From Brevibacillus porteri (lineage in GTDB: Bacteria; Bacillota; Bacilli; Brevibacillales; Brevibacillaceae), in NCBI RefSeq assembly GCF_003013475.1, contig NZ_PXZO01000002.1, positions 124,001-188,000 on the forward strand: 64,000 nucleotides of DNA, in the 5' to 3' direction. Every line of letters begins with the position of its first letter. The first letter of the stretch is position 1. The position numbers were made by a program, and so were the translations under genes. The notes beneath the pieces are model-generated. The model was not told the DNA's origin and ran no database searches. It saw only the letters and a program-made list of their open reading frames with translations. Below are positions 59,153 through 64,000 of the stretch, in pieces.

Positions 59153-61009
59153 TTAGAATCGGACCGTTTTGTAGGTTCTGACAAACAGTCGAAGCAAAAA
59201 TGCATAGAGAACTAGTAACAATACGGAATAAATCACTGCTTTAACGGGAACTTCATTAGTGACATTATGTACAACAATTAGTTTATCGACAACAAATTTG
59301 GAATCTTTGTATTTGGATCCAAAGTCTGTAATCTGTAAAACTTCCCATACATACTCAGGTAACTCTTGCGGCATTTTCACGATTGTTCCTGGCGAATCAA
59401 TGAAATTACTTTTTTGTATCTGCACTGCTTGATTGGCATCTGAGACCAATAAAACGATTGATGAGTTATCAATCTTAGCAACATAAAACCATCCTGTGGG
59501 GAGTATACTTCGAGCCCAATTACGTTGCTTACTGTAGGAAGAATTATATCGAGTACTGATAGCACCGGTTTGGGCTTTTGCTTGATACTCTGTTATTCCT
59601 AGAAAATGAACACTGGGAAGCTTTATTTGGGCGATATCAGAATAATCCAGTTGATTCAGCACCTCAGTGGAAGATAGTTCTACAGGATGAATCATATTTT
59701 TTAGATAGGAGATAGGTGTTAATCCGGTATCATTGATGAAAGAATTAGATAACAAAACATGTAGAAAAAGAATGAAGGATAGAGTGAATACGACACCTAC
59801 TTTGGGCAACTGCATCCAAAACAGTTTCACACTGCCAAAAAAATTTGGCTTCCCAAGCTTTTTATACAATCTCTTTATGACTGATCTTCTGGTGAAAAAG
59901 GGCCTCCGCTTTGCCCGCTCTACCATCTCAGAACGGATATGTGCAAGGCTGGTTATGGCATCAATATCATTCGGAAAACTCTCCAATATCTTCAAGTAGT
60001 TCTCCTCTGCCTTCTCTAACTCACCAAGTTGAATGAGGCATTTCCCCAACAGACGCAGGGTACCCATATTGGCAGGCATACGTGAGAGGATGTACAGACA
60101 TTCGTCTTTTGCTTCTACGAATTGATGGGTTTCATACCATATCCGAGATCGAATCAGATACCAATCGATGTCATCTGGATAAATACGGATCCCTTGTTCC
60201 ATTGCAGCAAGAGCAGACTCCTTTTCACCCATTCGAAGGAAGTATTCACCCTGTAGCCGAAGCAAGTCAGGATCATCTGAATACATCGCATATGCTTCAT
60301 CAAGCGATTGACCTGCCAGTTCCAGATTGTTTTCCTTAAGTGCCTGATATCCCGTCTCCCGCTTGTTCAGAAACACATCGTAGTCTAAATCGGCTGCATG
60401 CTGTATAAAGGTATAACGAAGAGCAGGTTCATCCAATTGTCTACAATAAAAATGGTAAAACTCTTCGGTGAAATGCTCCATTCGATCATCCGGATCTTCT
60501 GTTGCTAGTTCACGCCAACGAAAACAGTATTCGATGAATTCCCAAACTCTTTTAGGGAGAAACCGATGTTCATGCAAGAAATCCAATAATGTTACTTCTA
60601 CTATTTCTTTGAACCTTATATTCCAGACAATATCGTTATTTAAAAGCTTTGACCATTGTTCATGCCTGATACGGGAAGAGAAATCAGAATACAGCTCTTC
60701 AACTTGTTCCATGAATTCATCTACTGGGTCAATCACTTCTAGTCGGTCTATAGTTTCAACTGTTAGCTCGACGGTGTTGGGAGGATTGGACCAGATATGG
60801 ATGTTGTTTTCATCGCTGAACGACGGGCCAGTTTCTTTGATGTCTCCCTTTTTCGCAGCCTTCACTGCATGGTCATATGCTTCTCTTAGCCTTTGATAGC
60901 CTTCCGGATCATCCTCTGGGTGGTGAACCTTCAGTTTTTTCGAGTAGGCTTTTTTAATCGATTGAATATCTTCTGTGGGTTCAATCCCCAATACTTCCCA
61001 CACACCCAT
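59153..61009 (-). CDS. J-domain protein with TPR repeats and two membrane helices
   Basis: 618 residues. An N-terminal J domain (WEVLGIEPTEDIQSIKKAYS, LKVHHPEDDPEGY) has HPE where classical DnaJ has HPD, so stimulation of Hsp70 is uncertain. TPR repeats lie around 215-355 (GEYFLRMGEKESALAAMEQG). Membrane helices are near 400-420 and 590-610. Start overlaps the stop of an Hsp70-like remnant (TAATG), which suggests an Hsp70 once stood in front in the same operon. Confidence 0.82.
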   Translation of the reverse strand: MGVWEVLGIEPTEDIQSIKKAYSKKLKVHHPEDDPEGYQRLREAYDHAVKAAKKGDIKETGPSFSDENNIHIWSNPPNTVELTVETIDRLEVIDPVDEFMEQVEELYSDFSSRIRHEQWSKLLNNDIVWNIRFKEIVEVTLLDFLHEHRFLPKRVWEFIEYCFRWRELATEDPDDRMEHFTEEFYHFYCRQLDEPALRYTFIQHAADLDYDVFLNKRETGYQALKENNLELAGQSLDEAYAMYSDDPDLLRLQGEYFLRMGEKESALAAMEQGIRIYPDDIDWYLIRSRIWYETHQFVEAKDECLYILSRMPANMGTLRLLGKCLIQLGELEKAEENYLKILESFPNDIDAITSLAHIRSEMVERAKRRPFFTRRSVIKRLYKKLGKPNFFGSVKLFWMQLPKVGVVFTLSFILFLHVLLSNSFINDTGLTPISYLKNMIHPVELSSTEVLNQLDYSDIAQIKLPSVHFLGITEYQAKAQTGAISTRYNSSYSKQRNWARSILPTGWFYVAKIDNSSIVLLVSDANQAVQIQKSNFIDSPGTIVKMPQELPEYVWEVLQITDFGSKYKDSKFVVDKLIVVHNVTNEVPVKAVIYSVLLLVLYAFLLRLFVRTYKTVRF

Positions 61010-61236
61010 TAGTAGTCGAACCGCCCTTCTACATGATCCAGTTGTTTTTTAAACGCTAAAGTTGCCTTTTTTATCAGTTGCTGCTCTTGTGTGGCTAACA
61101 CAGCTTCGAACTTTTCCAGTAAATATGCAATTTCTGTGCGTTTGTCCCCAAGGGATTCTTCATACATCCGTTCACCCCGAGCAAGCAACAGTCTATTTTC
61201 GGCCCTGTCACACGGATGGATTTTGATATCTCTCAA
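61009..61236 (-). pseudogene. C-terminal remnant of an Hsp70-like (HscC-type) chaperone
   Basis: 75 codons: LRDIKIHPCDRAENRLLLAR, GERMYEESLGDKRTEIAYLL, EKFEAVLATQEQQ and so on. The pattern matches the alpha-helical C-terminus of HscC/DnaK-like proteins. The ATPase and substrate domains are missing; upstream in the same frame there is a fragment of an ABC ATPase instead. The frame opens with a TTG without ribosome site. Confidence 0.65.
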
Positions 61237-61269
61237 TTCGTTAAGGCCACTTGACGCGGATTGGCAAGG

Positions 61270-61383
61270 TGTCGCAGTTTGGCGATCATGATAAGATTTT
61301 CCCGCGACGTTCGCCCCGATCAGCGTGACGACTTCGCCTTGACTAACTTCCAGCGAGATGCCCTTGAGCGCGTGAACATTTGG
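61270..61383 (-). pseudogene. LivF-like ABC ATPase fragment
   Basis: Minus-strand reading NVHALKGISLEVSQGEVVTL, IGANVAGKS, then unrelated residues. This is the N-terminal Walker A region of a branched-chain amino acid ABC ATPase (normal GANGAGKST), with the second Gly changed to Val and the rest missing. It stays open into the Hsp70 remnant at 61236, forming an accidental fusion of two broken genes. A TGA lies just upstream, and no start is seen. Confidence 0.65.
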
Positions 61384-61399
61384 GAGAGACGGGAATCTT

Positions 61400-61728
61400 C
61401 AGGAGAGTGGCACGTCATCCCTGAGAAGGCGAATGAAACCGGCTTCCTTATTGGAAGATTGATCATGGAGACGGTTATACCATATTTAGGGATAAGGCGT
61501 AAATGTTTTTTTAGTGGATGGTGGAAAGGGAGGAAAACGTTAAAGTGGTAAGATAATAACGATTAGTTATGCGAACATTTTATTTAACATAAAAAAGGTA
61601 CAGAAAGTTACACTCTGTACCCTTTCATATCCCATACTGGAAAACAACATTTCCTACAGGGGGATTTGAGCTCTCAACATGGGTATAGTTCAATCGCAAT
61701 CATATTATGCGTACATGAAGGCATATAT
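61400..61728. other. Gene-poor stretch with one terminator hairpin
   Basis: Apart from the hairpin listed at 61591-61624 I see no gene, promoter or repeat here. It lies between the ABC/Hsp70 remnants and the immunity-type gene and is AT-rich. Confidence 0.5.
61591..61624 (-). terminator. Orphan terminator hairpin
   Basis: GGGTACAGA and TCTGTACC pair on the minus strand, then six T. No gene ends just upstream of it, so it may be a leftover from a deleted gene or serve readthrough from the immunity gene. Confidence 0.65.
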
Positions 61729-61760
61729 GAAAAAGCCGCTTAACTAAACAAGCGGCTTTA
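61729..61760 (-). terminator. Terminator of the immunity-type gene
   Basis: AAAGCCGCTT and AAGCGGCTTT form a perfect stem around an 8-base loop, with five T following on the minus strand. Confidence 0.85.
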
Positions 61761-61793
61761 TGTGGCTATCTACTTCGGTCTTCTCAAATACTA

Positions 61794-62168
61794 TCAGTTC
61801 TTACGTTGTTGTCGATGCTCATTTAGAGCATCCATCCAAATCGTAACGAGCTCCGCAAAATACTTTGTTTCAATGAACGACTCCAATTCCTCGCCAGTGT
61901 CTATACCCGCTTCTAGCTGTTCCTCAACGTATGAGTTATAAATTCGAGTATAATCCCTCCGTATTTCGGAACTGTATAAATTTCCTGTCCCTTCTGATAC
62001 TTCTGTTTCCCCCGAAACAACTCGTTGTATCCTATCTAAGATTAAGTTTTTTGAAAGTTCCGATCTAACCTGGCCTTCCAAATACTCTTCCACTAAGGTG
62101 AGGTGATCAGGTAAGCTTATTCGTAGTTTATCAGCTTTATCATCGAAAAAAATTTTGTAAGGTATCAT
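61794..62168 (-). CDS. Probable immunity protein next to an EndoU-like toxin remnant
   Basis: 124 residues, acidic and helical, starting MIPYKIFFDDKADKLRISLP. No named family recognised. AGGAGG lies seven bases before ATG 62168, and its gene begins 15 bases after the stop of a toxin-type C-terminus. That order (toxin tip, then a small acidic gene) is the standard layout of polymorphic toxin-immunity pairs, so an immunity role is the best guess. The gene looks intact and has its own terminator. Confidence 0.65.
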   Translation of the reverse strand: MIPYKIFFDDKADKLRISLPDHLTLVEEYLEGQVRSELSKNLILDRIQRVVSGETEVSEGTGNLYSSEIRRDYTRIYNSYVEEQLEAGIDTGEELESFIETKYFAELVTIWMDALNEHRQQRKN

Positions 62169-62183
62169 AAGAATCCTCCTAGA

Positions 62184-62424
62184 TTACGGTTCATAAATTG
62201 GGTAAGCTGTAGTAATCCTTCCATCTTTGTCTAGCCACATTTCAATTTTAATGCCAGCTGAATGACTACCTTCCCATTTTTGTATCATTTCCGTTCCATT
62301 TTTCTTTATGGAGGGAAATAGCAGTCATTACATCATCTGTTGACCTGTGTTTTGGAAAGAAGCTTGAGTTCTCACCCTTCCTGACATAAGATTCTCCACG
62401 CTGAGTAAGACAGCGGCTTTTTTG
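62184..62424 (-). pseudogene. Frameshifted EndoU-like toxin C-terminal domain
   Basis: Minus strand, frame A: RKGENSSFFPKHRSTDDVMT, AISLHKEKWNGNDTK, then a stop after a run of five A (T-run 62277-62281). One base fewer restores frame B: KWEGSHSAGIKIEMWLDKDG, RITTAYPIYEP and stop. The FFPKH-W-GIKIE-ITTAYP pattern is that of bacterial EndoU-type nuclease tips in polymorphic toxins. The N-terminal delivery part is absent. An immunity-type gene follows directly. Confidence 0.65.
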
Positions 62425-62484
62425 CATGCAAAAGATCGTTTATGATAAGCTATCTTCCAATTGGAAAAGCAGGAGGAAACAAAC

Positions 62485-62937
62485 ATGCAAAAAACAACAA
62501 GCGCAAATGCGATACGCACCCTTTATGAGCAACTCATCACAGGCTGGAATGATCGCAGTGCTACCGGTATGTCCACTCCTTTTGCGACAGAAGGTGAATT
62601 GATTGGCTTTGATGGCAGTCAGATCATTGGGCGTGACGAGATTTTCAGTCATCTCGACGAAATTTTCTCCCATCATCAAACACCACCCTTTGTCTATAAA
62701 ATCCGGTCGTTACGGTTGTTGAGCGAAGAAGTTGGTATCGTCCGAGCAATAGCAGGCATGATTCCACCAGGAAAAAGCGAGTTGGACCCCGCATTGAATA
62801 CGCATCAGACGCTCGTAGCGGCAAAGCAAGGAGACAAATGGAAAGTCACACTCTTTCAAAATACCCCTGCTCAGTTCCACGGTAGACCCGAGCTAGTCGA
62901 GCAGTTTACAGAAGAGCTGCGGCAAGGGTTGCTTTAA
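62485..62937 (+). CDS. SgcJ/EcaC-family (SnoaL-like) protein
   Basis: 150 residues from ATG 62485 behind AGGAGG. NTF2-like fold of the DUF4440/SgcJ class: ALYEQLITGWNDRS-type start (NAIRTLYEQLITGWNDRSA), FDGSQIIGRDEIFSHLDEIF, KWKVTLFQNTPAQFHGRPE. Family members bind small hydrophobic ligands; most have no proven reaction. It stands alone. Confidence 0.85.
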   Translation: MQKTTSANAIRTLYEQLITGWNDRSATGMSTPFATEGELIGFDGSQIIGRDEIFSHLDEIFSHHQTPPFVYKIRSLRLLSEEVGIVRAIAGMIPPGKSELDPALNTHQTLVAAKQGDKWKVTLFQNTPAQFHGRPELVEQFTEELRQGLL

Positions 62938-63025
62938 AGAGGGACTTACGCATCATGCATCATGCAGTATGCGTTTTACGAAATGGAAGTCACTTTGAAT
63001 GTTTGAAAATGGTGTATGAATGCGA

Positions 63026-63074
63026 ATAAAGATGCCTCCAGTAACCTGTTGCATACAAGGTCAATGGAGGCATC
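63026..63074 (-). terminator. Terminator of the thioesterase gene
   Basis: GATGCCTCCA and TGGAGGCATC pair around a 24-base loop, then CTTTATT on the minus strand. Confidence 0.8.
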
Positions 63075-63081
63075 GTCTTCT

Positions 63082-63558
63082 TTACATCTCTACCTTACGC
63101 TTTCTTCTCAATTCATGGCGTTCCTTTGCTTTTTCATACTGTATGCGCTCTTCTTCTGTATCAGGAATGACACCAGGTACGATCGTCGGCTTTCCTTGAT
63201 CGTCGAGGGCAATCATCGTCAGATACGCACGTGCTGTCATGCGCTTTTCCCCCGTCAACAAGTTCTCCGCTTCCACTCTCACGAATACCTCCATCGATGT
63301 CTTATGAGTCCAGGTGACATAGGCCTCCAGGTTGATCGCTTCCCCTGTTTTGATTGGTGCGAGAAAATCGAAGGAATCACTGGACGCAGTGACAACAGGT
63401 TTACGGCAATGTCGCATGGCTGCGATGCAGGCGATCTTGTCTACATATGCCATGACTTTCCCGCCGAAAATGGTATGGTGGTGATTGGTATCCGGTGGCA
63501 AGACGAGATCAGTCAAAAAGGTTCTCGATTGTTGGATCGGTCGTGCTTCTGTCATCAT
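63082..63558 (-). CDS. Acyl-CoA thioesterase, hotdog fold (YkhA-like)
   Basis: About 158 residues. FLTDLVLPPDTNHHHTIFGG, GGKVMAYVDKIACIAAMRHC (catalytic Asp region) and PIKTGEAINLEAYVTWTHKT are the marks of the YciA/BACH/YkhA acyl-CoA thioesterases, which hydrolyse cytosolic acyl-CoAs. ATG 63558 has GAGGAG eight bases ahead; ATG 63576 is an alternative. The frame to 63690 overlaps metE and is rejected. Confidence 0.9.
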   Translation of the reverse strand: MMTEARPIQQSRTFLTDLVLPPDTNHHHTIFGGKVMAYVDKIACIAAMRHCRKPVVTASSDSFDFLAPIKTGEAINLEAYVTWTHKTSMEVFVRVEAENLLTGEKRMTARAYLTMIALDDQGKPTIVPGVIPDTEEERIQYEKAKERHELRRKRKVEM

Positions 63559-63590
63559 TTGTGTGGCTCCTCTCATCGTGTGCACCTTCC

Positions 63591-64000
63591 CTACTGGGAT
63601 GTCAAACGATTCCGAATCGCCTTCGTTGCCGCAACCATGTTTCGTAATGACTGAACGGTTTCTTCTCTCCCTCTTGTCTTCAGCCCGCAATCTGGGTTAA
63701 TCCAAAATTGATCGGGTGGAAGTACTTGTACACCCCGTGCTACCATATCTTCCATTTCTGAGACAGCTGGAATTCGGGGGCTATGGATATCATATACGCC
63801 GAGCCCGATGCCTTTGTCATACGTACCTGTTTCGAACACAGACACGAGCTCTCCATGGCTGCGGGAAGTCTCAATCGAAATTACATCGGCATCGAGTTCG
63901 CTGATGACATCCATAAAATCATGGAATTCGCAATAGCACATATGGGTATGAATTTGGGTGCTTGGTGCAACGGTAGAGGTCGCTAGACGAAACGCTCTGA
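63591..64000 (-). CDS. metE: Cobalamin-independent methionine synthase, C-terminal part
   Basis: The last 136 codons of a gene entering from the right edge. Zinc-site residues are visible: His and Cys in [15 protein letters not shown] and the Cys in [32 protein letters not shown] also fits. MetE transfers a methyl group from methyl-THF to homocysteine. It ends 33 bases before the thioesterase start. Confidence 0.93.
   Translation of the reverse strand, partial: RAFRLATSTVAPSTQIHTHMCYCEFHDFMDVISELDADVISIETSRSHGELVSVFETGTYDKGIGLGVYDIHSPRIPAVSEMEDMVARGVQVLPPDQFWINPDCGLKTRGREETVQSLRNMVAATKAIRNRLTSQ

Noticed and set aside
61640-61690. tRNA-like T-arm (CAAATCCCCC) on the minus strand
   Set aside because: No paired T stem, anticodon arm or acceptor stem around it; the sequence forms only a short TTGAG palindrome.
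1-64000. CRISPR array, intact prophage or replication origin
   Set aside because: No series of regular repeats, phage structural genes or DnaA-box cluster was noticed.

Overview
The window looks like a chromosomal segment of a spore-forming, low-to-medium-GC Firmicute of the Paenibacillaceae, most likely a Brevibacillus. The evidence is strong GGAGG ribosome binding sites with frequent TTG and GTG starts, sporulation and germination genes (kapB, a LysM/GH18 spore-cortex hydrolase, a YheC/YheD-type ATP-grasp protein), and Bacillus-type riboswitches. No rRNA, intact tRNA, CRISPR array or intact insertion sequence is seen.

Layout. 0-4 kb: the start of a ComB-family phosphatase gene (cut by the window edge), an unrecognised beta-rich protein, a collapsed IS3-type element holding a small AT-rich gene, a cold-shock gene, a rhodanese, and a CAP-domain secreted protein behind a c-di-AMP (ydaO-type) riboswitch. 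4-17 kb: mostly housekeeping genes on the minus strand (hom, def, EamA, acyltransferase, DUF2071, YerD-like FMN protein, DUF418, brnQ, ATP-grasp, panD, Ldh_2) with one plus-strand aminotransferase. 17-20 kb: a PBP4-type D,D-carboxypeptidase made of two complete tandem copies. 21-26 kb: a LanFEG-like ABC transporter diverging from a response regulator/kinase pair, with a direct-repeat operator candidate between them. 26-32 kb: one thiamine operon (thiS-thiG-ylmB-tenA-thiZ-thiX-thiY) that mixes thiazole synthesis with pyrimidine salvage, led by a TPP riboswitch and two consecutive terminator hairpins. 32-35 kb: kapB, an alanyl-tRNA editing protein, a spore hydrolase and a thioredoxin-like protein.

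The most interesting region is 35.6-38.7 kb: an AT-rich class III lanthipeptide synthetase (lyase, kinase and cyclase in one chain) and, 142 bases upstream of its start, an easily missed 34-residue precursor gene. That precursor has a class III LxLQ-type leader and an S-x2-S-x2-C labionin motif. A consensus promoter with a 17-base spacer lies upstream, and a strong hairpin separates precursor and synthetase.

39-43.5 kb holds a dehydrogenase/aldehyde dehydrogenase pair diverging from a PucR/GAF regulator. 43.5-50.7 kb is a resistance and regulation cluster: a GNAT acetyltransferase behind a leader peptide and hairpin, an APH-like kinase, two MerR regulators, a beta-lactamase-fold hydrolase, an HxlR regulator, a quinone reductase and a second GNAT. 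50.8-56 kb has an acyl-CoA synthetase and an RpiR-CapA-MFS operon. 56-62.5 kb is rich in gene remnants: an SH3 fragment, an unknown fragment, a LivF fragment joined to an Hsp70 tail, and a frameshifted EndoU-like toxin C-terminus next to an apparently intact immunity-type gene. Between the remnants lie intact YcdB/YcdC, DUF1266 and J-domain genes. The window ends with a SgcJ-like protein, an acyl-CoA thioesterase and the 3' end of metE.
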